Shown here: positions 19,028 through 26,701 of the stretch, one piece after another
Layout of the letters: every line of letters begins with the position of its first letter
Numbering within the stretch: the stretch's first letter is position 1
Notes under the pieces: model-generated
Database searches by the model: none
Seen by the model: only the letters and a program-made list of their open reading frames with translations
Told to the model about the DNA's origin: nothing
Program-made: the position numbers and the translations under genes
DNA from: Streptomyces himastatinicus ATCC 53653
GTDB lineage: Bacteria; Actinomycetota; Actinomycetes; Streptomycetales; Streptomycetaceae
Assembly (NCBI RefSeq): GCF_000158915.1
Contig: NZ_GG657754.1
Span: 7,234,707 to 7,298,706, forward strand
DNA length: 64,000 nucleotides
Direction: 5' to 3'

Positions 19028-19574
19028 GCTACGGTAGGCCGATCACAGAACTCGTGCCACTCAAATACCACATGCCTACCACTCGATGACGGCCGAGGAT
19101 ATCTATTCGTGGATGGATGACAACACTGGCCCCAAGGGCGGCCGCCACTACCACCGATGCGAGCGTTGAGTTCCCGCCTCGTGAGTGCGCCGGTCGGCCC
19201 GTCGTCCGGCGGGCACGGTGGCGGCCCCTCCGGCGGCCACGGCGAAAGTTGTTGGGGTGCCGGTGCGCCGCTGATTGTTGTGGGCTTGCACACTTCCTCC
19301 GGACAGGGCGCAGGTGGCGTCTTGTGGGGAGATGGCCAGCGTGGCGGGGCCGGCGTCGAGGGATTTGCTGAGTTCGTGCCCTGCCAGGTAGTCGAGCACT
19401 TGACGCAGATCGGACCCCGTGAGCTCGGCTCCGGGCGAAGGGTGATGTGGGTGTCGACAGGAGCAGAGTCGGGTCGACGGGCGCCTAGTGGTCGGCGGTG
19501 TCGAACAGCCATCGTAGGAAGGGGCCCGGACGGCCGCGGGCGGCCCGGGAGCGGGGCGCGTGACCCACAGTGGA
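19028..19574 (+). other. Remnants downstream of the immunity gene
   Basis: No intact gene. A short frame at 19086-19160 encodes MTAEDIYSWMDDNTGPKGG, and 19190-19245 encodes GPSSGGHGGGPSGGHGE, the same composition as the toxin linker. This suggests a broken extra toxin cassette. On the minus strand, about 19280-19430, GSDLRQVLDYLAGHELSKSL looks protein-like but has no start or recognisable family. Confidence 0.45.
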
Positions 19575-19700
19575 GTGTCCGTCCATCCAGTCCGCTCACT
19601 GCGACTCGCTGGGCCCGAGAGTTGGTGAGGCAAATGCCTCACCGCGCCGGATCGAGCGGGATCGAAAAGGGCTCAGCGGGATCGAATGGACCGGCACGAG
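19575..19700 (+). repeat. Island repeat, copy A, with palindrome
   Basis: A segment similar to 28790-28936, 39845-39984 and 44725-44800. Its core is the palindrome GGTGAGGCA-AA-TGCCTCACC (19624-19643), followed by GCGCCGGATCGAGCGGGATC. Copies A and D share the preceding CACTGC...TCGCTGGGCCC stretch. Confidence 0.75.
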
Positions 19701-19782
19701 TGAGCGTCCCCGCTACGTGAGTGAGACTGACTAGCTGGTCAGGGCTGCCCTGTGGCCTGCCTCGCCACGGCGGAGCGTGTGA

Positions 19783-20031
19783 TCAGTAGTGGTACCGGAC
19801 CTGGACGATGATCAACTCGTCGTCGGTCGGCTTGTACACGAGTCGGTGCGTGTCGTCGATCCGTCGGGACCAAAAACCGAGAGGTCGCCCTTCAGGGGCT
19901 CCGGTTTGCCGATGCCCTTGGAGGGGTCACGCATCGTGTCGTCGATCAGCTTGTTGATGCGCTTGATCATCTTGCGGTCGTTCTCGGCCCAGGAGGTCCT
20001 CCCAGGCGTGTGACGTGAACGAGATCCTCAC
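19783..20031 (-). pseudogene. YoeB-type toxin, broken copy
   Basis: Very similar to the intact toxin gene at 44993-45247, with start GTG 20031 and the same end (RYHY). Compared with that copy it lacks 5 bp near 19990-20000 and 1 bp near 19876. Reading from GTG 20031 gives VRISFTSHAWED and then an out-of-frame stretch that stops after 34 codons. The ribonuclease would therefore not be made, while the antitoxin next to it is intact. The two deletions together equal 6 bp, so they would restore frame only after the premature stop. Confidence 0.85.
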
Positions 20032-20291
20032 GCATGCTCCGCGTCGGGGTCGATCAGCTCACGCTGCTGGGTCTGGCCGCCCTCGGCCTCGGTGATGGAG
20101 TCGAGCAGACGGCGGGCGTTCTTGGGGGAGCGCAGGAGGTGCACCGTCTCCGTCCAGGAGGTGAAGTCCTCTTCGGACATCAGGACGGCGTTGCCCTTGC
20201 GGGAGGTGATGTGGACCGGAGCGTGGTCCTCGTTGACCTGCTCGATCAGCGGGAACAGGTTCTGGCGCGCCTCGCTGGCGGTGATGGACAT
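20028..20291 (-). CDS. yefM: YefM/Phd-family antitoxin (partner toxin broken)
   Basis: An 87-aa antitoxin, MSITASEARQNLFPLIEQVN, with the typical Phd/YefM N-terminal DNA-binding fold and an acidic C-terminal toxin-wrapping tail (DPDAEHA). GGGAGG precedes ATG 20291, and the stop overlaps the toxin GTG as GTGA. It differs at only a handful of residues from the antitoxin at 45244-45507. With its own toxin broken, it may persist as an orphan that could cross-neutralise the second YoeB; that is inference. Confidence 0.9.
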   Translation of the reverse strand: MSITASEARQNLFPLIEQVNEDHAPVHITSRKGNAVLMSEEDFTSWTETVHLLRSPKNARRLLDSITEAEGGQTQQRELIDPDAEHA

Positions 20292-20309
20292 GGCTGCCTC
20301 CCCTCTTGA

Positions 20310-20319
20310 CTTGTACAAG
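20310..20319 (-). promoter_or_regulatory. YefM operator palindrome
   Basis: CTTGTACAAG, 19 bp upstream of the antitoxin start. The TGTACA core is the established recognition core of YefM/YefM-YoeB autorepression in E. coli. The same palindrome sits upstream of the second locus at 45526-45535. Confidence 0.65.
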
Positions 20320-20394
20320 ATATGGTACGACTCCTGCGGGTGTCCACCGATCGCGGCCCGCAGGTGACGCAGGGCGCCGGTCGCACGCAATGAC

Positions 20395-20530
20395 TCGGGG
20401 GTTGAGATTTGATTCTCGCCCGCCCCACTGTGCAGGCTTCTGACCTGCGGAAACGTCCCTTCGTGAGTGCGGATTGAGGACTTTGGGCCAACGGACTCTG
20501 AATCCGCTGCTCACTGGTTCAACGGCATTT
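20395..20530 (+). repeat. Degenerate tRNA-end/attachment scar
   Basis: CGCCCGCCCCAC (20417-20428) resembles the tRNA 3' end at 4110-4122. After it comes TGACCTGCGGAAACG, then a stretch (GGATT...CCAACGGA...GAATCCGCTGCTC) closely matching 4132-4205 downstream of the real tRNA. It reads as an old, diverged attachment site inside the 4.1-28.9 kb island. The remainder to 20769 has no gene. Confidence 0.6.
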
Positions 20531-20787
20531 CGTACACAAGGTTTGGCGCTTCGCTGACCTGCGTATTTGGTTTTCCGTATGAATCGCGGAGGGTGTCAGG
20601 CGAATGACTCTCCGGCGCGCGGCGGATTCAGGACGTCGGCAGGACGGTCGCACGACGACCCGCCCCTCGCCGCGTTGCGGTCAGCGGCTGTTCCGGTGTG
20701 GTGTTCCGTTCGGTCTGTGGCGGCGGGCTCCGCAACATCTTCCGCGGGTAGGCTGGCCTGATCAGGCAAATGCGGCGGGGACGAGGC

Positions 20788-21852
20788 ATGGGCGGGGTCG
20801 ACAAGACGCGGAGTGGCGGGGCTGAGCGGGCGACCTCGCGGGATGTCGCCCGGCTTGCCGGGGTGTCGCACACGGCCGTGTCCTTCGTCTTCAACGGGCG
20901 TGCCCGGGGCAACCTCTCCGCCGAGACGCAGGAGAAGATCCGCAAGGCAGCCGCACAGCTCGGCTACCGGCCGAACGCGGTCGCCCGCGGCCTGCGCCGA
21001 CGTCGTACCGCCGTGATCGGTCTGGTCACGGACGAGATCGCCACATCGCCGTTCGCGGGGCGGCTGCTGCGCGGGGCCATGGACACGGCCTGGAACAGTG
21101 AGCATCTGGTGCTCACCGTCGACTCCGGGCAGGACCCGGTCACCGAGGACGCGGCCGTCGCCGAACTGCTCGACCGGAGGGTCGACGGGATCATCTACGC
21201 CGCGCTGTCGTTGCGCCGCGCCCGAGTCCCCGAAGGCCTGCACCGCACGTTCGCCGTGCTCGCCAACTGCCTCCCCGAGGACGGCTCCCTCCCGGCCGTC
21301 ATCCCCGCCGAGCGGGCCGGTGGCCGCAGCGCCGCGCGCGTCCTCCTCGACGCGGGCCACCGCCGTGTCGCCCTGGTGGGTGGTCTGGACGACATCGCGA
21401 CCGCGGAGCGGCTGCGCGGTTTCCGGGACGCGCTGCGGGCGGTGGGGCTGACCGCCGAGAGGGACTGGATCATGCGGACGGGAGGGGAGATCGCCGCCGG
21501 GTACGAGGGAGCGTTGCGGTTGCTGGACGGCGTTCCCGTAGACCGGCGGCCCACGGGGATCGTCTGTTACAACGACCGGGTCGCCGCGGGCGTCCTCCAC
21601 GCCGCCGCGCGTCTGGGCCTCGACGTCCCCGCCGATCTGTCCGTCGTCGGCTACGACGACCAGGAGCACATGGCTGCTTTCCTCAACCCGCCCCTCACCA
21701 CGGTGGCTCTGCCCCACCGCGCGATGGGAGAGACGGCCGCCCGCCTGCTCCTGGACGCCCTCGACAGCGGGACGGCGCCGCCCGTCACCACCCGGCGGCT
21801 GGAGTGCCCCGTCGTCATGCGGGGCTCGGTGGGACCAGCGCCCAGCCCGTGA
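20788..21852 (+). CDS. LacI-family transcriptional regulator of the fructan cluster
   Basis: A 354-aa repressor (ATG 20770 would add six residues). The N-terminal helix-turn-helix reads ATSRDVARLAGVSHTAVSFVFNGRARG with the hinge LGYRPNAVARGLR. The periplasmic-binding-like sugar domain follows (IGLVTDEIATSPFAG ... SVVGYDDQEHMAAFLNPPLTTV). Its last 38 bp overlap the 3' end of the convergent GH32 gene. Co-localisation makes it the likely repressor of the GH32/ABC operon and the secreted GH32 gene, with a fructo-oligosaccharide or derivative as inducer; that is inference. Confidence 0.85.
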   Translation: MGGVDKTRSGGAERATSRDVARLAGVSHTAVSFVFNGRARGNLSAETQEKIRKAAAQLGYRPNAVARGLRRRRTAVIGLVTDEIATSPFAGRLLRGAMDTAWNSEHLVLTVDSGQDPVTEDAAVAELLDRRVDGIIYAALSLRRARVPEGLHRTFAVLANCLPEDGSLPAVIPAERAGGRSAARVLLDAGHRRVALVGGLDDIATAERLRGFRDALRAVGLTAERDWIMRTGGEIAAGYEGALRLLDGVPVDRRPTGIVCYNDRVAAGVLHAAARLGLDVPADLSVVGYDDQEHMAAFLNPPLTTVALPHRAMGETAARLLLDALDSGTAPPVTTRRLECPVVMRGSVGPAPSP

Positions 21853-23221
21853 CCTCGACGTCCCTCCCCGACACGGCAAGCTCCGGGACGTCGTCGTCCC
21901 GTCGGTACACCCGTTCCGTGGCCATCGCCCGGTCGCCCGCGAACAGTTCCAGAAGGGAGCCGTCCACGAGGATCCGTACGGTGACGGTCTCGCCCCGCGG
22001 GGTCGGCAGGACCAGGGGGGCCGTGCCGTCCGGGCGGGAGCGTGGCCAGGCCGTGCGGTTCAGGGTCACGGTGCCGGACCCCGGGTCGAGCCGCACGGTC
22101 AGTTCGCCTCCGGACGCGGCCCGCAGCAGACTCAATGTCGCCGCCGACCGGGCGGTCACCAGCAGGTCGTACGAGAGGGGGAGCGGCCAGTGCGGTCCGG
22201 GTGTGGCGGTGAACGGGACGGCCGCTCGAAGCAGTTCGAGCTCCGCAGCCGGTACGACCCGCAACGTGCCGTCCTCATGGGTGTCCACCACGCGTGGTGC
22301 CGTGAGAACTCCGGACCAGCCGGCGCGGTCCACCCCCTCTCGGGGACGTGACTCCCAGGACCAGCCCCACAGCAGGGCGCGGCCGGACTCCATGTCCTGG
22401 AGGACGGAGGGGGCGTAGAAGTCGCGGCCGAGGTCCAGGGGGCCGCCCGTGCCGACTCCGAACCTCAACGCACCGTCCCCCTCTTCCAGCAGATGTCCTG
22501 TCAGGTAAGCCGTGTTCAGCGGGTCGCCGTCCCACAGCGCCACCGCCAGCACCCAGTCGCCCCTGGCGGTCTCCCACATCTGCGGGCATTCCCAGCCGAT
22601 CGCCCGCGTACCGAAGGCGCGGGCCGCCGCCGGGTCACGGCCGTCCAGCAGGACCCCGGCGAACCGCCACGCGTACAGGTCCTCACAGTCGTACACCAAA
22701 ACGGACGGGGTGCCGTCGGCGTGGCCCGCGCCCACCAGCGCCCAGCGACGTCCGGCGAAGCGGAAGACGAAGGGGTCCCGGAACATCGTCACGTCCATGC
22801 CGGGTGGCGGGCCGGCGACCACCGGCACCGGCAGTTGCTTCCACTCCTCCAGGCCATCGTCCTCGGCCACGGCGAGACAGATCGTGCTCAGGCCCTGGTG
22901 ATCGTGGTCGATTCCGGAGTACACCGCTGTCGGTACACCACCGTCGTCCACCACGCAGCCGGACCAGCAGCCCGCTTCGTCCGGGCCGCCGGGTATCGGC
23001 CGCAGGGCGATCCCGTGGTCGTCCCAATGGGCGAGGTCGGGGCTGGAGGCGTGGCCCCAGTGGATGTTCGCGTGGACGGGGGCGTCGGGATTGTGCTGGT
23101 AGAAGAGGTGGTAGCGACCTCCCCAGCGGAACGGCCCGTTCGGGTCGTTCATCCAGTTGGTCGGCGGGCGGACCCGGAAGCGCGGGCTCTGGGCGTCAGT
23201 CGACCGGCTCACGGAACTCAA
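21815..23221 (-). CDS. Glycoside hydrolase family 32, cytoplasmic (fructosidase)
   Basis: A 468-aa GH32 enzyme without signal peptide that releases fructose from fructans or sucrose-type sugars. All three catalytic blocks are visible: PPTNWMNDPNGPF (nucleophile Asp), TMFRDPFVF (transition-state Asp), and GWECPQMWE (acid/base Glu). A C-terminal beta-sandwich follows (TVRILVDGSLLELFAGD). I chose TTG 23221 because AGGAG lies 7 bases upstream and the codon overlaps the permease stop (TTGA); GTG 23212 is an alternative. As last gene of the binding protein-permease operon it should hydrolyse the imported oligosaccharide. Confidence 0.88.
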   Translation of the reverse strand: MSSVSRSTDAQSPRFRVRPPTNWMNDPNGPFRWGGRYHLFYQHNPDAPVHANIHWGHASSPDLAHWDDHGIALRPIPGGPDEAGCWSGCVVDDGGVPTAVYSGIDHDHQGLSTICLAVAEDDGLEEWKQLPVPVVAGPPPGMDVTMFRDPFVFRFAGRRWALVGAGHADGTPSVLVYDCEDLYAWRFAGVLLDGRDPAAARAFGTRAIGWECPQMWETARGDWVLAVALWDGDPLNTAYLTGHLLEEGDGALRFGVGTGGPLDLGRDFYAPSVLQDMESGRALLWGWSWESRPREGVDRAGWSGVLTAPRVVDTHEDGTLRVVPAAELELLRAAVPFTATPGPHWPLPLSYDLLVTARSAATLSLLRAASGGELTVRLDPGSGTVTLNRTAWPRSRPDGTAPLVLPTPRGETVTVRILVDGSLLELFAGDRAMATERVYRRDDDVPELAVSGRDVEVTGWALVPPSPA

Positions 23222-24108
23222 CGATTGACTCCTGCGGAGGTGATGCCCTCGCGCAGAGGGCGCTGGCCGACGACGAACACGACGACGGCGGGGATCATGG
23301 AGAGGACGACTCCGGGCGAGGACGACGGAGATCGAGCCGGTGCCGAGGTTTGCCCTGGAGGGAGACCAGACCCCAGCGGCAGCGTGAGGTTCTCGGTGGA
23401 GGTTTCGAGGATCAGCGGCCGGAAGAACTCGTTCCAGTGGTAGTTGAAGGCCAGTACGCCGACGATGGCGAGACCGGGGGCCGCCAAGGGGGCGTACACG
23501 GACCGGAAGACGCGCCACGGGCCCGCGCCGTCGATCATCGCCGCCTCGCCCAGGTCCTTCGGCATGCCCAGGAAGTACTGGCGCATCAGGAAGGTACCGA
23601 AGGCCGTCGGGAAGGCCGGGATGATGAGGCCGAGCAGGGTATCGGTCAGACCCATCGCCTTCAGCTCCAGGAAGACCGGGACGATCGTGACCTGCAAGGG
23701 CACCATCATCGTGGCCAGGACCAGCGCGAACAGCGGCTTCTTGAAGCGGAATTCGAGGCGGGCGAAGGCATAGCCCGCCAGGCCCGCGGTGATCATCTGG
23801 CCGACCGCGATCAGCGCGGTCACCAGGGTGGAGTTCAGCGCGTACAGCCAGACGTCGATCTGGTCGAACACCCCGCGGTAGGCGACGACGGTGGGGTCCG
23901 TGGGAATGATCTTCGGCGGCAGGTCGAAGGACTTCGCCGGTGTGTGCAGCGACGTGGACACCGTCCAGATGACCGGGCCGAGCGTCAACAGGGCGCACAG
24001 CGCCAGGCCGGCGATCCGGGCCCAGGGCGCGAGGCCGTGCCGTACACGCGACACGGCGGGGCTCGGGAGGGATCCCGACGCGGAACCCGGCAGGGAACTC
24101 GTACTCAT
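23218..24108 (-). CDS. ABC sugar permease, MalG type (segment scrambled by three insertions)
   Basis: A 296-aa inner-membrane permease with six helices. The EAA loop is GEAAMIDGAGPWRVFRSVYA, which docks the ATPase. Between NLTLPLG and VVLSMIPAVVVFVVGQR the written sequence is SGLPPGQTSAPARSPSSSPG. Removing single bases at about 23314-23316 (G), 23349-23351 (T) and 23370 (A) yields LVSLQGNLGTGSISVVLAG, the expected conserved end. The three insertions sum to 3, so the frame survives but about 26 residues are altered. This looks like sequence error more than biology. It is the partner of the MalF-type permease at 24124-25098. Confidence 0.85.
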   Translation of the reverse strand: MSTSSLPGSASGSLPSPAVSRVRHGLAPWARIAGLALCALLTLGPVIWTVSTSLHTPAKSFDLPPKIIPTDPTVVAYRGVFDQIDVWLYALNSTLVTALIAVGQMITAGLAGYAFARLEFRFKKPLFALVLATMMVPLQVTIVPVFLELKAMGLTDTLLGLIIPAFPTAFGTFLMRQYFLGMPKDLGEAAMIDGAGPWRVFRSVYAPLAAPGLAIVGVLAFNYHWNEFFRPLILETSTENLTLPLGSGLPPGQTSAPARSPSSSPGVVLSMIPAVVVFVVGQRPLREGITSAGVNR

Positions 24109-24123
24109 TTCGGCTCACCCGGC

Positions 24124-25098
24124 TCACTGGTAGTGGACATAGCGCCGGCTGAGCCGGAACTGGAGGGCGGTGACCGCCATGATCAGGACGAAGAGCAGGA
24201 CGCCCACGGCGGACGCCTCGCCGAAGCGGAGCTGCTCGAAGGCCGTCTCGTAGATGACCATCACGACCGTGCGGGTGGAGTCGCCGGGACCGCCGGCCGT
24301 GAGAACGTACGGCTGCTCGAATACCTGGAGGGCGTTGATGATGCCGACCACAGACGCCACGAGCAGTGTGGGCGACAGCAGCGGCAGGGTGATGGCGAGG
24401 TGCTTGCGCAGGCCGCTCGCGCCGTCGAGCGAGGCCGCCTCGTGCACCTCCTTCGGGATGTTGTTCAGTCCGCCGACGAACAGCAGGAACGAGAAGCCGA
24501 ACTGCTGCCAGACGTATGCCAGGACCACGGCCGCCATCGCCCCGTTCTCCGAGGTCAGCCAGGGGACCGAGGGGATGCCGACCGTGCCCAGCAGCCAGTT
24601 CACGGGGCCGAAGTCCTGATTGAACAGGTACTTCATCACCACCGAGATGGACGCGGCGGACAGCACCAGCGGGAAGAAGAAGGCCGAACGGAAAACTGAC
24701 CGCAGCCACTTGGGCATCCGGCCGTTCACCGTGATCGCCAGCACGAGCGCGAACAGCAGCTGGAGCGCGACCGCGAGCACCATGAAGACGAGCGTGTTGC
24801 GGAAGGAGACGAGGACCGTCGAATCGGTCAGGATCTTCCGGTAGTTGGCCACTCCTGCCCACCGCGGGTCCTCGATCACGTCCCACTGGAAGAGGCTGAG
24901 GACGACCGAGCCGACGATCGGTAGGACCGTGAAGACGACGATGCCGACGACGGTGGGCGCGAGGAACAGCGCGGCGAGCAGGCGGGTGCCCCGGCCGCGG
25001 GCGGTGGTGGCCGCGCGCTCGGACGCCTTACGGCTCTGACGGGTCTTGCGGGTACGGACGGACTCCGGTCGTGCGGGCCTGATCTCGGTGTTCGTCAT
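24124..25098 (-). CDS. ABC sugar permease, MalF type
   Basis: A 324-aa permease. After a basic N-terminal tail (TRKTRQSRKASER) come six helices, beginning LLAALFLAPTVVGIVVFTVL. The EAA motif is EVHEAASLDGASGLRKHLAI. It forms the heterodimeric channel with the MalG-type permease 15 bp downstream and receives sugar from the binding protein, whose stop overlaps this ATG (25095-25098). No ATPase gene is nearby; streptomycetes commonly use the shared MsiK ATPase for such systems. Confidence 0.9.
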   Translation of the reverse strand: MTNTEIRPARPESVRTRKTRQSRKASERAATTARGRGTRLLAALFLAPTVVGIVVFTVLPIVGSVVLSLFQWDVIEDPRWAGVANYRKILTDSTVLVSFRNTLVFMVLAVALQLLFALVLAITVNGRMPKWLRSVFRSAFFFPLVLSAASISVVMKYLFNQDFGPVNWLLGTVGIPSVPWLTSENGAMAAVVLAYVWQQFGFSFLLFVGGLNNIPKEVHEAASLDGASGLRKHLAITLPLLSPTLLVASVVGIINALQVFEQPYVLTAGGPGDSTRTVVMVIYETAFEQLRFGEASAVGVLLFVLIMAVTALQFRLSRRYVHYQ

Positions 25099-26504
25099 AC
25101 CTCACGCTCCATGGCCTGCTCCAGGTCCCCCTGCAGCCGTCGCAGCGCGGGGCGCACCGTGCGGGGGCTCGCGAGGGCGGTTCCGGTGTGCTTGATCAGC
25201 AGCTGCTCAACTTCGTTGACCTGCGGCGGGGCCGGGATCGGGCCGGTGGTGGGGATCTTGTCGAGGGTGTCGTAGAAGACCTGCCAGTGGGCCGGGCCGG
25301 TCTTCCGGTAGCGGGCCGCGTCGACCATGGAGCGGCGGGCCGGAGTGGTCTGGTTGGCTGCGAAGAGCTGGGTCATCACGTCCTTGCGGGTGGTGTACTT
25401 GATGAACTCCCAGGCCTCGTCCCGCATCTTCGACGTGCGCAGCAGCGCGTACCCTGCGGCGCCGAACTGGTGACGTCGCGTGCGCCAGCGCGGGAAGTAC
25501 CGGACGTCGTAGTCGGTCGGTTTCATGCCCGCGAGGTGCAGGCCGCCCGCCCAGAAGCCGCCCGCGGGCGTGACGCCGACGCGGCCGGTGGAGAACACGC
25601 CGACGAGGTTCCGGCCGTCGCCGCCCTCCGGGCGGGTGCACAGGTCCTCCTGGATGAGGGAGGCGAGGTAGTCGTACACCTCCGCGACGCGGTCGGAGTC
25701 GGCCTGGGGTGTCGTCCATCGGTAGCCGCCGCCCCGGCCGCGCCGCTGCGCCTCGGAATAGAAGGAGTTCCAGAGCCACTCACCCCCGGGGGCCTTGGAC
25801 TCGGCGAGGAGATTGGTTCCGTTGGCGAAGAGCCAGGGGACCACTCCGCCCCACAGGCGGTTGGTCCAGAAGTAGGGGGTGAACCGGGCGCCGTTGCTGC
25901 GCTTCATCGCGCGCAGCAGCGTCGTGAAGTCGTCGCGGGTCCAGTCGGCGTCGGGTAGGCCGCCGCCCGCCCGCTCCAGGACCCGGTTGTTGACGTACAT
26001 GTCGGCCGCGTTGAACTCGACCGGCAGCTGGTAGAGGCTCCCCTCGTACATCATCGACTCGACCAGCGAGGGGTGGACATCGGCGAAGTACGGGCGCAGC
26101 TCGGCCGCGTCCCGCTTCGCCCACCTGTCCAGCGGAACGCCGAGCCGTTGGGCGAAGAGCTGCACGCCCTCGGTGGCGACGTACACGAGGTCGGGTGCGG
26201 TGCCCGCGGCGATCTGGGTGAGGATCTTGGAGAAGAAGTCCGACCAGTCGGAGGCCTGTACGGCGTTGATACGGATCTTGATGTCGGGGTGGACCTCGCG
26301 GAACCCGTCGCGCAGGGCGCGTTGGGCCTCGGGGGTGAGGGCGGAGCCGAGGGTGGCGATGACGAGCGAGCCGTCGTCGCGGCCGGGGATGTCGGCGGCG
26401 GTGAGGCGGTCCCAGCCGGCCGCGACGCCGGCGAGAGCGGCGGCTCCGGCGCCGTACGCCCCGTAGCGCATCAGGCCCCGGCGGGAGAGGAGCGAGTCGG
26501 TCAT
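25095..26504 (-). CDS. ABC transporter sugar-binding protein, Tat-exported
   Basis: A 469-aa extracellular solute-binding protein, family 1. The N terminus has a twin-arginine signal (SRRGLMRYG followed by a hydrophobic Ala/Gly stretch) but no lipobox Cys, unusual because most streptomycete sugar-binding proteins are lipoproteins. The mature part begins SLVIATLGSALTPEAQRALR and contains ILTQIAAGTAPDLVYV and LPVEFNAADMYVNN, typical of the family. It starts the operon binding protein-MalF-MalG-GH32 and is divergent from the secreted GH32 gene. The ligand is inferred to be a fructo-oligosaccharide. Confidence 0.88.
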   Translation of the reverse strand: MTDSLLSRRGLMRYGAYGAGAAALAGVAAGWDRLTAADIPGRDDGSLVIATLGSALTPEAQRALRDGFREVHPDIKIRINAVQASDWSDFFSKILTQIAAGTAPDLVYVATEGVQLFAQRLGVPLDRWAKRDAAELRPYFADVHPSLVESMMYEGSLYQLPVEFNAADMYVNNRVLERAGGGLPDADWTRDDFTTLLRAMKRSNGARFTPYFWTNRLWGGVVPWLFANGTNLLAESKAPGGEWLWNSFYSEAQRRGRGGGYRWTTPQADSDRVAEVYDYLASLIQEDLCTRPEGGDGRNLVGVFSTGRVGVTPAGGFWAGGLHLAGMKPTDYDVRYFPRWRTRRHQFGAAGYALLRTSKMRDEAWEFIKYTTRKDVMTQLFAANQTTPARRSMVDAARYRKTGPAHWQVFYDTLDKIPTTGPIPAPPQVNEVEQLLIKHTGTALASPRTVRPALRRLQGDLEQAMEREV

Positions 26505-26512
26505 GGGCGAGC

Positions 26513-26526
26513 CTAACTCGTGTTAG
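26513..26526 (-). promoter_or_regulatory. Putative LacI operator before the binding-protein gene
   Basis: CTAAC-TCGT-GTTAG inverted repeat, 8 bp upstream of the binding-protein start. The ten bases CCTAACTCGT (26512-26521) recur inverted at 26631-26640 in front of the other divergent gene, which supports a shared operator. Confidence 0.6.
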
Positions 26527-26544
26527 TCACAGTTGATTCCCTGA

Positions 26545-26573
26545 TGATGAGAATCCCGTTACTGCCCTGTCAA
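26545..26573 (-). promoter_or_regulatory. Promoter of the binding-protein operon
   Basis: On the minus strand, TTGACA (26573-26568) is followed after 17 bp by TCATCA (26550-26545). The -35 is consensus and the -10 is weak. The putative operator at 26513-26526 lies just downstream, over the likely transcription start. Confidence 0.5.
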
Positions 26574-26620
26574 GGGATGTGTGTGGTGGGGAAGTCGCTG
26601 AACGAACTGTGTGCGAAGGC

Positions 26621-26648
26621 TTGACCTTTAACGAGTTAGGTATACGGT
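26621..26648 (+). promoter_or_regulatory. Promoter and operator of the secreted GH32 gene
   Basis: TTGACC (26621-26626) and TACGGT (26643-26648) are spaced by 16 bp. Between them lies TTTAACGAGTTAGG (26627-26640), which contains ACGAGTTAGG, the inverse of the half-site before the binding-protein gene. A repressor bound here would block the polymerase directly. Confidence 0.55.
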
Positions 26649-26701
26649 CCGGTCCACATGAGCCGCGTCCCGACGACGACGTCGGGGAAGGGAGTCGCAC
26701 G

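Noticed and set aside
21815-24886. A single 1023-codon open frame covering both a permease region and the GH32 enzyme
   Set aside because: Only the GH32 part (from about 23221) has family motifs. The upstream part is the wrong frame of the permeases, which have their own intact frames, EAA loops and overlaps.
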